64,000 bases of DNA from Limnephilus marmoratus (taxonomy: Eukaryota; Arthropoda; Insecta; Trichoptera; Limnephilidae): positions 68,877,072 to 68,941,071 of the forward strand of contig OU862907.1 in NCBI GenBank assembly GCA_917880885.1, in the 5' to 3' direction. Numbering within the stretch: the first letter of the stretch is position 1; every line of letters starts with the position of its first letter. The notes beneath the pieces are model-generated. The model saw only the letters and a program-made list of their open reading frames with translations, ran no database searches and was not told where the DNA came from. Made by a program: the position numbers and the translations under genes. Below are positions 8,892 to 19,453 of the stretch, piece after piece.

Positions 8892-11800
8892 ATGGAAGTA
8901 GACAAAAGTTTGCTGATGAAAGATGGGCAGTTAGATGTATTGACCACAACCCTCCTTGAATCCTCGGAGCAGTGTCCAGAGGACCTGCTGGATGTGGAGC
9001 CCCACCCGAGTGACCAGACCTTGGCGATGTTTGCTGATCTGGTGTATATCAAGAAGACATCCAGAGAAGAATCAGACTCAGAATATGTGACTAGGATTTT
9101 GTCGGGTAAGTTATCTACTCTCCAGCCATCTGGGTGGAAACTTCTGATCACTGCCAACAATACGGATTGGTTCAACGGATACTTTGGTGCAGCCTTCTAT
9201 CATATCGGGTTGCAGCAAGTGGTGTTGGCACATCGCGGAACTGATCCTAAGTGTTTTGGAGCAGTGTATACAGATATTACAGGAATCTTCGGCACTAACT
9301 ACACCTCATGCATGAATTCGGCTGTAACATTTGTAGATTCTATCCGTCAAGTCATTAATTTAGTAAACAATCAACATAACAGGCACTACACACTCACAAT
9401 CACAGGTCACTCCCTGGGGGCATGGCTTGCTCAGATAACTGCATTCTCAGTCAAATATTTATCCATAAAACTTATAGAAAGTAAAAGCAGGTTACAAAAG
9501 AACTCCGAGGCTGGCATACACGCCAAGACCGTTGGTTTTGATAGTCCGGGTGCCCGGGACATGTTGGCCCGAGTACTGAATGATCATTACCACAGGTATG
9601 AGATGAATGTACCCCGTTTAGACGGGCTGGACATTACTCTCTACCTGTCGGCCCCCAACCATATCAACACCTGCGGGGTGCACGTAGGTAGGATTTATCG
9701 CGTTCAGAATGATGTATCCAACTTCAATTGGATTGATAATACCATCACATATTCTGTTAAGTCTCACGCAATGAATAATTTTATCGATGCTTTTAAAAAT
9801 GATGAATGTACTTTTGGTGAAGTCTTGGATTGGGCGAAAAGCATTAAAGAATATAAGAAACTTTTTAAGATCTTAAATTGGGATAATAATTACCACGGAC
9901 ATGCAACAGTTAATAATCCCAATGATCTCAAAAAGTTCCCTCGGTATAAGGTGGCGGAAAACAGAGATAATTTTAAAAGTTCTTTTCGAGTTTTTTCAGA
10001 AGTTGAATTGCAAATGCTTTTCAGAATGCATATACTACAGGAACAGAAAAGCGAATTGAGCATTCTAAAGAAATTCATTGAAAAGAATAAGCTTAAAGTG
10101 GAGAGTACCAAACTGCTTCCCAAATTTGATTTGAATCATTATAACCGAACAATAACTTGTGAGTCGGGAGATTCCCTGGTGGAACTCTGCAAGCGCTTAA
10201 AACAGCTGATGCGGTGGCTAAAGCCGCAGTTCACGAAAGCAGTGGAGAAGCAAATTAAAGTCTTTAACCGAGCTGCAGACCTCATCTACTACGCGGAGGG
10301 ACAGATCTACCTTGACTCGTTGCCCAAGTGTTCACTAAACTTTGAGGATTCCGTGGGTTTCCGGGATTTTCTGGTTTCCAGCGATGAGCGAGTTCGCTGT
10401 CTGGTCACAACTATTAAAGACGTTGCATTCCAAATGAGCCGAATTCGGAACATCCTTTATCAGATGGAAAGAAGTAACGACTCGTCCAACAGTTCCATTA
10501 AATATATTCGACAAAATCACTACACTTTTGTTAATCAGTCCCAGCTGCAAAATTTTGTAAAACTTTTTGGTTGGCCCGTTGAGAAAGAATTCTTAATGGT
10601 GGTAGACTGCACATTATCCTCTCATAGATCCATGCTCCAATTGCTTAAAGACGCGTATGAAAAAGATTTGAAATCCCTAAAATTCGTATTGATTGTGTCG
10701 CAGCCAATAGACACACCCGACTCCTCTAAATTCTGTAAAACTGTAAACTTTAACAGTGATGTTCATTTCTCGGACCTAACTCCTGACTCACAGAATATAA
10801 TGTTTAATCGAGGTGATGTAATAATTACTACGGATAAAGCATATAGCTTCCGAGAGTTCTTGGGAGATGACTGTTCCTTTCACGAGATCTGTCAGATCCT
10901 AAGTTCAGAAAGCTTGAAAAATTTCGCGACAATCCAAGACTATGCGATCAACATAAAGGATACGCGTCCCATCCTCAGTGATATACAGATGCCATTTTTT
11001 AAGTTAAATATTAAAACTAGTATGAAATTCTTTGCGAGTTGTGTAAAGTCTCCCGACACTAACATCGTGGTGGTGATGAGTGGGCTCAGCCGTGAGGACC
11101 TGGAGACTGGGACCGACTGGGACTATCTCAAGGGGATGGACATCATCCTCGCCGAGGGAGATGCACAACTCTCCTTTAGAGATACCTGCAATAAGAATCC
11201 GGATAAATGCATTTACTTGTTTGAAGTTTTAGGCCGAGATGTGTACTGCAAAGAAGTATTTAATAGGCATTTTTATTTAGACAGGCAATTTCTTCACAGA
11301 GCTTATATTGACGTGGAGAAGTTTGCAGAAACTGAACATGCTGATGATCTGTTTGTTATTAACAGTGAGACAAACAAAAAGGTACTCTTGAAATTGACAG
11401 AGAATTGCAGAAAAAAAGAAGCGTTCACAAATAATATACTTGTTGCGCCCACAGAAGAGGAGATGAATGTTATTCCAAAATATATTCATAAACAAATACA
11501 TTTCGTAAAAATTTGTCAAAGCGAGGAGAGCTATAAACTAGAGTGGCGATATTCCCGCGGATCTGTGGAGAGCCTGCTCCCTTTTATGTCCACAAACTCC
11601 TGCGAGCCAATAAATGAAACAGAATTAAGGAAAACAGGAAGAAACCTGACTATAATAACAGACGAGCCCGGAATGGGGAAGACAACTACCCTGTCGAACT
11701 TGTCAAGACTCATGGATACACCATGGGTCATTTATATTGAATTAAAATATTTCCAAGAGCACATAGGAAATAATTTATCAGGTAGGCTCACTAATAAAAG

Positions 11801-13463
11801 CGTAGAAAATTTTTTGTCAAGTGAGTGTGGCTCTCAGGCTGGCGGGTTGTTAGAGTATTTGCTAGAGAGTAAGATAAATTCCAAGCGAGTCGTATTAATG
11901 TTGGATGGGTTTGACGAGTTGGAGGATTATATTCAAGATAAAGACAAGGAGAGTGCCAAACAGAATATAATCAAGCTCCTTACATTCCTTAAAAATATAC
12001 CAACAGTCCAAATATTCTTGACCGCTCGCAAATATTTGAAAACATCGTTAGAAAAGGAATTATCCAATTTATGCACGTCATTTGTACCATTTAACGAAGA
12101 AGAGCAACTGAACTTCTTAGTTGTGATTTGGCGATCCTGCCTCTCCCTCGAGCTGGGAGATTACGGAGAGGAAGCGGACGGACGGCTCAAGGAATATGCC
12201 GGAGAGGTGCTACGACAAGCAAAGGAAGTACTGGGGCCAGACTCGGAGTGCATCATGGGGGTTCCCCTGCAATTGAGAATGCTGGCCGAAGTCTTCAGGC
12301 CAACAAGTGATCAGTTGCTCTATTCTCCTGAAGTTTTATTAAAACAAATCAATATAGAAAGTACATCAAATCTGTACAAGAAGTTTATTACGTTAAAATA
12401 TGAAATTTATCTTAACGATAAAACATCTCTAGGAAAAATGGTGGATAAACGAATGATAAAAAAAATTACTGATGATATAACCAAAACGCACTGTATACTT
12501 GGATTCAAAACATTCTTTAATCATTTCTACGATGAGAACTTTGACGCCATTGAAAAAGATTGGCATACATTAAATAGGGTTGGTTTGGTTCAAACAAAGG
12601 GAGATGGTGATTTCCAATTCGTCCACCGCACATACGCAGAATATTGCTGTGCAAAGATGGTTGTCGACTGGCTCAATCAACGAAACCTCCATTGCAGGAA
12701 TAAACTGTTTAAAGAAATCATTATCCCTCAAATCCTGCTTCATCAGGATAGTGAGATCATCCGGATGTTTTTAAATGTGCTAATAAATGAAACAACAATG
12801 TCAGAGACAGCTCTAGAATTAAATGGTAAATGTATTAATCAACTGTGGAATGAAGACAGTTCCATATTCAGGAATAGTAAGCATCAAACTGTTCTTTATA
12901 TTGCTGTTGAAGAAAATAATGTTTATATCGCTACACTACTCCTCAGGGGATTTAGTGCAGAAGAAGCCTTTGTCTCTTTAATACAACAATATGATCTAAA
13001 TAATAATACAGCAATAAATTTATTAAATAAACCTACATTACATAAATTACGTGAAAATGAATTAGTATTGGACAAAATGACAACAAATATTTTTCAACGT
13101 ATCGAAGTATGTTCTGATGAAAATAAGGCAAATATTTTTTTTGCAATTTTATTCAACCGAAAAGTTTCAGAATCTGATGAAACCGCGGAAAAGTTTTTTT
13201 ATGAACGTTTTTTTAATCGACATGGTATTAAGGCATCTCAAGTATCCGCAGAAGAAGAAACTCTTATTATTAATTTATTTTATTCGGTTATTAATAAGTA
13301 TATTAGTTGTACTGAGAGAATATTTGATAGAGTAAAAGAAATTGAATCAGTAATTAAACCATTTATAGAGGCTGTTCAAAATAATAATTTATTTATTTAT
13401 TTACGCCTATTTAATAATGTTAAATATGTTCGAAAAATATTATTTGAAAAATTAAAAAAATAA
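8892..13463 (+). CDS. Lipase-like / NACHT STAND ATPase protein (copy A)
   Basis: 1523 codons without interruption. I chose the ATG at 8892 because copy B starts at the equivalent codon (MEVD-) and a splice-like AG lies just upstream; the frame is open back to 8835. Residues ~90-270 are a class-3-lipase-like alpha/beta hydrolase: GAAFYHIG, VVLAHRGTD, nucleophile elbow GHSLG (Ser174), then VGFDSPGARDM (214-224) in place of the family's GSPRVGD; His257 and His264 are candidate triad partners. Residues ~300-900 are not recognised. A NACHT domain follows: Walker A DEPGMGKTT (924-932), Walker B VVLMLDGFDEL (1000-1010), then FLTARKYL as sensor-like strand. FQFVHRTYAEYC near 1241-1252 matches the winged-helix end of NACHT modules. 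A degenerate ankyrin-like TVLYIAVEENNVYIATLLL lies near 1335. Family knowledge: NACHT proteins are nucleotide-driven switches in innate immunity; a lipase-like N-terminus would be the effector. Biological role here is inference. The frame ends TAA at 13461-13463 after an A7 run. Confidence 0.85.
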   Translation: MEVDKSLLMKDGQLDVLTTTLLESSEQCPEDLLDVEPHPSDQTLAMFADLVYIKKTSREESDSEYVTRILSGKLSTLQPSGWKLLITANNTDWFNGYFGAAFYHIGLQQVVLAHRGTDPKCFGAVYTDITGIFGTNYTSCMNSAVTFVDSIRQVINLVNNQHNRHYTLTITGHSLGAWLAQITAFSVKYLSIKLIESKSRLQKNSEAGIHAKTVGFDSPGARDMLARVLNDHYHRYEMNVPRLDGLDITLYLSAPNHINTCGVHVGRIYRVQNDVSNFNWIDNTITYSVKSHAMNNFIDAFKNDECTFGEVLDWAKSIKEYKKLFKILNWDNNYHGHATVNNPNDLKKFPRYKVAENRDNFKSSFRVFSEVELQMLFRMHILQEQKSELSILKKFIEKNKLKVESTKLLPKFDLNHYNRTITCESGDSLVELCKRLKQLMRWLKPQFTKAVEKQIKVFNRAADLIYYAEGQIYLDSLPKCSLNFEDSVGFRDFLVSSDERVRCLVTTIKDVAFQMSRIRNILYQMERSNDSSNSSIKYIRQNHYTFVNQSQLQNFVKLFGWPVEKEFLMVVDCTLSSHRSMLQLLKDAYEKDLKSLKFVLIVSQPIDTPDSSKFCKTVNFNSDVHFSDLTPDSQNIMFNRGDVIITTDKAYSFREFLGDDCSFHEICQILSSESLKNFATIQDYAINIKDTRPILSDIQMPFFKLNIKTSMKFFASCVKSPDTNIVVVMSGLSREDLETGTDWDYLKGMDIILAEGDAQLSFRDTCNKNPDKCIYLFEVLGRDVYCKEVFNRHFYLDRQFLHRAYIDVEKFAETEHADDLFVINSETNKKVLLKLTENCRKKEAFTNNILVAPTEEEMNVIPKYIHKQIHFVKICQSEESYKLEWRYSRGSVESLLPFMSTNSCEPINETELRKTGRNLTIITDEPGMGKTTTLSNLSRLMDTPWVIYIELKYFQEHIGNNLSGRLTNKSVENFLSSECGSQAGGLLEYLLESKINSKRVVLMLDGFDELEDYIQDKDKESAKQNIIKLLTFLKNIPTVQIFLTARKYLKTSLEKELSNLCTSFVPFNEEEQLNFLVVIWRSCLSLELGDYGEEADGRLKEYAGEVLRQAKEVLGPDSECIMGVPLQLRMLAEVFRPTSDQLLYSPEVLLKQINIESTSNLYKKFITLKYEIYLNDKTSLGKMVDKRMIKKITDDITKTHCILGFKTFFNHFYDENFDAIEKDWHTLNRVGLVQTKGDGDFQFVHRTYAEYCCAKMVVDWLNQRNLHCRNKLFKEIIIPQILLHQDSEIIRMFLNVLINETTMSETALELNGKCINQLWNEDSSIFRNSKHQTVLYIAVEENNVYIATLLLRGFSAEEAFVSLIQQYDLNNNTAINLLNKPTLHKLRENELVLDKMTTNIFQRIEVCSDENKANIFFAILFNRKVSESDETAEKFFYERFFNRHGIKASQVSAEEETLIINLFYSVINKYISCTERIFDRVKEIESVIKPFIEAVQNNNLFIYLRLFNNVKYVRKILFEKLKK

Positions 13464-13464
13464 T

Positions 13465-14169
13465 GTTGAGCGGTATTGCTTTTTATTAATGAAACATAAA
13501 GATCAGTATATGCGCACAGTCCTTCACATTGCTATAGAGGAGCGCCACCTCAATATAGTTAAATTACTCGTAGAGCAAACTGCTGTTCCCTTCGCAGTAT
13601 TAATGGCACAGAGGGATAAGCGGGGGGTGACTCCTTTACATACAGCTGCTATTGGGCGGGGTGGACTGGATATTACTAAGTACTTGGTGGAGCGCGGTGC
13701 TGATATTAATACACGCAGTGAGGATGGCATGTCTGTTCTGATGTGGGCGGCCAGGTGGAGAGAGTTACTAACTATAAAGTATCTTGTTGAAAGAGGTGGT
13801 GATATCCATGCTACAGATGTGGATGGCGGGACTGTACTAGATTACGCGGTACGGGGGGGACATCTCCCGGTAGTAGAATACTTCCTGCAGCAGGGGGTGG
13901 ACCCTGACAGGGTAGACAGGGGGGGAGGGACCGCACTAACTCTGGCATCAGAGTGGAAGAAGTGGGATATGGTGCGGCTGCTGCTGGAGAGGGGAGTGGA
14001 TGTTAATGCGGATGGAGGTAGAGCTCTTGGTTATGCTATAGGGGGGGGTGAATGGTCTATAGTGAAGACTTTCATAAATAAAGGAGCAGCCATTAAAGAA
14101 AGTCAAATAAAAAATAATTTATCCGAATTTAAAGTAAAATATCCGAATTATGAATTTAAAAAAGAATAA
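13465..14169 (+). CDS. Ankyrin-repeat frame, likely C-terminal part of copy A (+1 frame)
   Basis: From ATG 13489 there are 226 codons; upstream the same frame is open to 13465 (NVERYCFLLMKHKD). About six ankyrin repeats are visible: TVLHIAIEERHLNIVKLL, TPLHTAAIGRGGLDITKYL, SVLMWAARWRELLTIKYL, TVLDYAVRGGHLPVVEYFL, TALTLASEWKKWDMVRLLL, ALGYAIGGGEWSIVKTFI. They show the usual G-TPLH-AA---G---IV--LL pattern and would bind a protein ligand. The frame is +1 relative to the lipase-NACHT frame, and the change coincides with an A homopolymer at 13454-13460. The equivalent run in copy B is A5, and A6 would join the frames. So it is either a fused gene with a slipped or misread homopolymer, a frameshifted allele, or a separate gene. 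Confidence 0.75.
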   Translation, partial: VERYCFLLMKHKDQYMRTVLHIAIEERHLNIVKLLVEQTAVPFAVLMAQRDKRGVTPLHTAAIGRGGLDITKYLVERGADINTRSEDGMSVLMWAARWRELLTIKYLVERGGDIHATDVDGGTVLDYAVRGGHLPVVEYFLQQGVDPDRVDRGGGTALTLASEWKKWDMVRLLLERGVDVNADGGRALGYAIGGGEWSIVKTFINKGAAIKESQIKNNLSEFKVKYPNYEFKKE

Positions 14170-14176
14170 TAATCAG

Positions 14177-14257
14177 CTTAACCCCTCAAGTCTAGACACC
14201 ATAATATCATGTTAATTAACCCCTCAAGCCTAGACACTGTAATATCATGTTAATTAG
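14177..14257 (+). repeat. Tandem duplication of ~40 bp after the ankyrin stop
   Basis: TTAACCCCTCAAGTCTAGAC...ATATCATGTTAATTA occurs twice in direct order with two or three differences. Located in the presumed 3' UTR of copy A. Confidence 0.8.
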
Positions 14258-14279
14258 AAAATCAATCAAATTTTTTATT

Positions 14280-15078
14280 TTTTTGCACAAGAGTCCCAAC
14301 TGCTCCCGTATGGAGGCGATGAGAATATGGCATCCCCAAAGTTATGATATTGAAGGTAGAGGGGAGGGGAAGGAGTTTTTTCCGTAATTTATTTTTTTGT
14401 AAATTCTGCACAGGAGTCCCAACTGCTCCCTATCAGGGTAAGTTATGAAGCTGAAGGTAGTGGGGAGGGGAAGGAGATGGAAAAGAGGAAGGTTGGGAAA
14501 TACCTGACTATTCAGATCTAGTCACTAAACACAGATAAAGTCATTTCAATTCTGAATGGTGGTCTTACACCAGGGCGATACTGAAAGTATCTTCCGCAAA
14601 AAAACCTTATATTATTTTAAATGATTAAATTAAATTTATCTGAGATTTGAACCCGCGACCTCTTGATTGCTAGTCGAGAAGTTGAAAAGCAAACGTTGGG
14701 GAAGTACCTGGCTATTCGGCCCTAGTCACCAAACATGGCTAAAATCATTTCAAGTGACGTTTCAATTCTGAATGGTGTTTTCACACCAGGGCGATACTGA
14801 GAGTATCTTCCTCAAATAGACCTTGTATTATTAAAAAATATTAAATTGTGAAAACACAAATCAATCTAATAGAATGTATCTTCTGACGACGGGATATGAA
14901 CCCGCAACCTCCGGATTTCTAGTCGAAAGCCTCGACCACGGAGGCCGTCTAAAGTTGAAAAGTTAAAGTTTGAGAAACACTATTCAGTTCTGGTCATCAA
15001 ATATGGTTAGAGCCATTTCTATTTTGAACGGTGGTCCTCACCAGGGCGATACTGAAAGTATTCTTTGTATATTATTTT
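14280..15078 (-). repeat. Cluster of SINE-1 copies, minus orientation
   Basis: At least four pieces in a row. Reversed B-box-like ends lie at ~14647 (TTTGAACCCGCGACCTC) and ~14896 (ATGAACCCGCAACCTCC). The body motif GGTGGTCTTACACCAGGGCG and its diverged versions occur at about 14560, 14775 and 15033. Tail motifs GAGTCCCAACTGCTCCC occur twice (14290 and 14417). All run the same way, so the pile-up could be repeated insertion or tandem amplification. Confidence 0.75.
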
Positions 15079-16019
15079 TAATTAATTAATTGTGAATTGA
15101 ATAAATTGTTATGCAAAGAGACTTTGTGTTAAACAAAGAGAAAACTTAGTGTTGTCTCTTTCTAATACAACATTAATATAAGGACTTGTCACTTGGTGCC
15201 AGATATGGTACAACGTGTCTCTGGTGCCAGATATGGTACAAACTGTCTGATATTGATGTTTGGTGCTAAATATGTCACTTTGGGTTCTGTAGCCTGAAAT
15301 GGAATTAAATATTTCATAAAAAATATGTTATCTTTACAGTCGAGGGCGTCGCTACAATAGATATTGTGTACGGTGACTAGGTACTTGTTGACTAGATCTG
15401 AATAGCCGGGTACTACCATAAAGTATCCTGTCTGGAGTGTAGTGGAGTGGAGCAAACTGGCGACATCAGTTTTGTTTGCTCTGGGAATAGATCTCCCTTC
15501 TGGGCATTATCCCCTCAGTGCTTTAAACTTAAACCAAATCTGTCTAAACTCCCAACAGGACTGGCTTCAATTAAACTAACTATTTATTTAAAGCACTGAA
15601 TAGACAACACACACTAGAAATGCCTTCCATGTAGATTTGAATGTCGCCCCTGACTTAATACCTTTTGGTTCTAGCCCATTTAGCACGCGCTCTGTCTCAC
15701 TTACACTTGCCTGACATTGTGTATATTGTCATCCCATTTGAATTTCATCATTTTGATGTTCCACTGTTCCATATTTGAAATAAGGCGGGAATGTTTTTAG
15801 AATGGTTTTTGAGCAATTGTCAATTTAGGAATTTCATTTGACAATCTCATTTCACTGAAATAAACATTAATATTTTATTAAACACATTACAGCTGTTAAC
15901 CTAAACTAAGAACATTTCTCTTTTTACACATACTCATACATGCCGCCAGATTTATATTGCATAGAACGTTTATTCATTCTATTTAACTTTAAAACGAAAG
16001 ACATACATTTCTCGAATAA
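15079..16019. other. No recognisable gene
   Basis: Contains a short direct duplication CTGGTGCCAGATATGGTACA near 15195/15219 and a SINE-1 scrap (GACTAGATCTGAATAGCCGG) near 15391. The minus frame at 15189-15455 is formed by these repeats. Nothing else identified. Confidence 0.5.
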
Positions 16020-16190
16020 TCTGACAATATTTGACAATCTCCTACTACCATCACTGTAAGCGGAAAATTTTGCTTGTGTTGTGATGGAGGACTTAGCCAG
16101 TCGAGGGATCGAACTTATGATGCCCGGTCGGAAACCAGACGCAATGCCAACTCAGCCACTAATCAGTCTACCCACATTATTATTTTGTGT
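16020..16190 (-). repeat. SINE-2, minus orientation
   Basis: GACAATCTCCTACTACCA, TTGTGATGGAGGACTTAGCC and GTCGAGGGATCGAACTTATG are the reverse complement of the SINE-2 body and B-box at 6172-6375; CCAACTCAGCCACT is the reversed A-box end. Confidence 0.7.
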
Positions 16191-16722
16191 TTTAGAGAAT
16201 TTGTGTTATTTCAACTAGCGCAGACCGGTATAAATCACGGGATATTATAATTCCAATTTGGAAAAATAACCTATAAAAATAATTTTCTGTTTAAATTTCA
16301 CATTATAGTTAAATACCTACCTACTTTAACACTTGTCTGAATTCCTCACATAATGAGCTCCTATTTTGAAAATGACACTTAAATTCAAAGTAAATCCGTG
16401 ATGTAGAGTTCATTGAACAAGAGTTACAGACAGACCCACAACCGGAATTAGTATGTTTGCTGATATAAGTTTAACTAACATAGTGCCCACTGACCATACA
16501 GAATTTTGAATTGATTCATTCACTTCATCTAGTACAGTAATACCCCCCCCCCCCCCCCGAATGAAGCGCCGTTAAGTGTTGACAATAAGTAAACAAATCT
16601 TCATCTTTATTTTGCAATTTTAAAAGATATAGAAAGTGAGAACATTCTCCTCTTCCCAAGGTTTGATTGTACAGCAACATTTTTACAACAAACACAAATA
16701 TTACACTTTCATTTATATTATT

Positions 16723-17165
16723 ACTAGCTGATACCCGGCATGCGTTGCTATGCCATTTAATAAATATTTTTTCTCCCTGCGTGTCCTTTCCCATTCGTCC
16801 CGTTTTTCTTCCTCTCCCGCGTCCCCGTCCCCTCTCACGTTCCCACTACGCCTCATTCACCTTCCTCCTAATCACTCCACTCCCCCCCTTCCCCTAACCC
16901 CGCGAACCCCCCTCCCGGGTTCCCCTTCCCCTCCCCCCTCCCGCATTCCATACATTCAGTCCCGTTAAATTCAGTTTTCAAACAGCTCCACCTTTTACAA
17001 TTTTTTTATACAAATTTCATAATGCCAGAGCTCACCAGTAGTTTTATATAAACCTTGTCCTGAAAATAACAAATACAAAAAAAGAATTGTCCAATTTGGT
17101 GTAGTCGTTCGGAAGTTATGCGCGAACATACATTTCGGCGATTCATTTTTATTTACGTACAGAAG
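16723..17165 (-). mobile_element. Non-autonomous Helitron, minus orientation
   Basis: The minus-strand 3' end is CGCATGCCGGGTATCAGCTAGT (plus strand ACTAGCTGATACCCGGC at 16723), with the CTAG terminus typical of Helitrons and a short hairpin just inside. The minus-strand 5' part (rc of ~17120-17165, AATGAATCGCCGAAATG) matches the start of the 53702 copy. Between is a long pyrimidine tract (16790-16960), purine-rich when read in element orientation, shared with the 53702 and 57880 copies. Small plus-strand frames through this tract are not genes. Confidence 0.7.
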
Positions 17166-17816
17166 ATACATGCACCAATAACAATAATATAAAACAATAC
17201 AAAAAATTATACTTCTTTTTGTTCAAGATTAGGAAAATTCTTTGTTTGCACTTCACGCACGCATCACATTTATTTTATTTTATATTAAACCTTGCGCGGA
17301 CCCCCTGACGTTGTTAAGGGACCCCTAACTCAATTTTAATTTTCCACGGACCCCCTGCATGATCGTGAGGACCCCTGGCGGATACAGAGGGGCGCGGGGG
17401 GCACGCGCCCCCTCCCCCCCTTGCGCCCTCACTAAATATAAGAAAATCTTTTTTCAATCATTCGCTCTACATGTCTAAACGATCTAAGCGTCCCTTTCTT
17501 AATCTTAGGTACTTATTACGCTTACATCAGACTTGCATTCTTTTCATATTTTTCTCACACTGTCGCACATGGCTTTACCACACATACGCCGCAGGGATCT
17601 CAATTCTATAGCATTTAGTCATTCCTCTGCCAGTTTCATACTTCACTGCCATACATCAGGGACGGTACCAGCCCTCCATTGTGGACTGCTAGCTTCGCTT
17701 CTTTCGACATCTTTTTGTTAGCGCCAACGGCGTTCTGTCCTCCATAAATGCGGAGTTACCTGCATTTACCCTTCTTTCAATATCTCTATCAACCTTCGCA
17801 TCTCTCGTAAACATAC
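17166..17816. other. Unassigned repeat debris
   Basis: 17295-17410 has GCGCGGACCCCCTGACG and CACGGACCCCCTGCATG, resembling subterminal parts of hAT-type elements, then a GC-rich stretch and AT-rich sequence. No coding unit recognised. Confidence 0.4.
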
Positions 17817-18175
17817 TTAGAAAGGAAATAATGGAAGGAAAAAGGTATGATAGGTGGTTAGGACTCTCTGGGTTAGTGTGTCCAGGAGAGATGGACGGAT
17901 GAAACTTTCCCTCCCACTGCGATGCGAGGCAATGGGTCGAGAGATTTCTGCTGGAGAGGTTAAATGGTCTCCCTCAAGCAGTCCTTTCCAGCTCGCCACG
18001 CAGTACGTGGACAAACACATCCGCCGCTACCTTGAAAAACCACATCCCATGAACTCAGACATCCCTGCTAAGTCACCAAACTTAGCGATCCACTTGGGAT
18101 GACTTATAGCAGAGGTGTTGTTTATCCAATAAATAATTCCCGTGGCGGCGGTACCCACACACGCCTCCTAAATTG
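17817..18175 (+). repeat. Copy of dispersed 'CCATCCCTCCCACTG' repeat
   Basis: ACGGATGAAACTTTCCCTCC, CGAGAGATTTCTGCTGGAGA, CCAGCTCGCCACGCAG and TCCCGTGGCGGCGGTACCC follow the same order as in the 24175-24605 copy. Confidence 0.65.
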
Positions 18176-18404
18176 AAACTTTTGCTTCATTCACATTCAC
18201 ACATCGTTTCATGTAAAGGTACCCTTAACATGGCCCGACTCAAGTATTTGATTCACTTGATCGTGGAATGCAGCTCTACTGCTCCCTGTGGCCAGCCAAG
18301 TTTTAAATGTGCGCTCCGCCAATCTTATATGTATTTATTAAAGTTAAAACTTCTTTAGCACCGTTGTGATTTGACAAACACATACATCTATATGTTTTAG
18401 CCTA

Positions 18405-18590
18405 CGAGAGAATGAGATAGTACCTATAGTCGGTCTCCTCTTTGTGCGGTGCTTCGTATTCTACACACTGTTGGCTACTTTTCAGTTTTCTTAGGGATAT
18501 CTTTAGCGCCCCCCCCCCCCCCTTGAGTTTTTTTCTGTATCCGCCACTGCCTGGGGGTCCGTAAGAACCACTTTGGGAACCACTGATGTA
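18405..18590. repeat. Ends of two hAT-type MITEs
   Basis: A ~140-bp segment (GTCGGTCTCCTCTTTGTGCG ... TTTTTCTGTATCCGCCACTG) ends at 18552; the same segment is at 28890-28999 and its first part at 19135-19190. Immediately after it, TTTGGGAACCACTG (18571-18584) is the reversed classic hAT end CAGTGGTTCCCAAA. Partners of either end were not located. Confidence 0.5.
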
Positions 18591-19453
18591 GTACACAGGT
18601 GTTGGCTTTAGGGAATTTATCTTTTTATCAAAGGTTTAATTTAAACATATTTTAGTAAGATGTGGATAATGTAAATATAGTCCGGCTGACGACAGCATAC
18701 ATACACACATACAGTAGCATTAAATGAATTAGTGTTGTGTTGTCATTAGACTAGGTGTTTCACATATAAGCCGTTATCCGCAGGGTGTCCGCATTTGTCT
18801 ATTGACCAAGACTAGAAGTATACCGGAGATTTGTATGAAGGTGATTCCGATAAAAACAAGAATTGAATTATTTGCAGAGCGCAATTTTTATGAAAAATCA
18901 CCTCAAAGGTGCTGATAATATCTGACTTACGAAGAACGTAATCCTCAGTTTTCTTACTTACGCAGTGACATTTAATTCCCACGGATTTGACCGGCGTCAA
19001 TGTTTCCTGCCAATTAATTACTTTAGTGACAGTTCAATCAATGTATTGTATATACCTACTATACAATAATCTGAATGTTTAGTCACCCTATTATATACGT
19101 ACAGTGTACAGTGTGCGTGGTGCGTGTACTCTGATAGCGAGAGGATGAGATAGTATAATCGGTCTCCTCTTTGTGCGGTGCTTCGTAACCTCCCTACTCG
19201 TATCTACATTAGTTTTCTGAAGGTTTCACTTCTACCGCCTGTGAATTGTTTGAAAACTCTGTTTTTTTTTTTAAATTGTTGCTCTAAAACCTATTTTATT
19301 AAACTAATATGTTTTAATAGAAATTAAAACAAGTTTCCATGATTCCTTCATCATATATAGGTATGTTTTCCTAATTCTAGTGATAGCAGTTTAATAACAA
19401 TGAATAGTTTGACGGTAGTGTCGCGAATGTTAAAATATACTCCGTCCCAGAAG
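18591..19453. other. No recognisable gene
   Basis: AT-rich. Contains a reversed LINE-tail hairpin near 18880-18925 (GCGCAATTTTTATGAAAAAT, ATCACCTCAAAGGTGCTG) of the same kind as at 57785, and a scrap of the 18405 MITE at ~19135. Confidence 0.5.

Noticed and set aside
8892..13463. Bacterial origin (contamination or recent transfer) of the lipase-NACHT gene
   Set aside because: It is embedded between eukaryotic SINEs, has a paralogue with a shared splice-like acceptor in the same window, and codon use looks like the surrounding AT-rich coding remnants. An ancient transfer cannot be excluded.
13448..13490. Programmed -1 frameshift between NACHT and ankyrin frames
   Set aside because: The A-run followed by TAA looks slippery, but a -1 slip leads into a frame that stops after about ten codons; the ankyrin frame is +1. 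A homopolymer length change explains it more simply.
16667..16968. Proline-rich frames
   Set aside because: They translate the pyrimidine tract of a Helitron; the same tract is in other Helitron copies.
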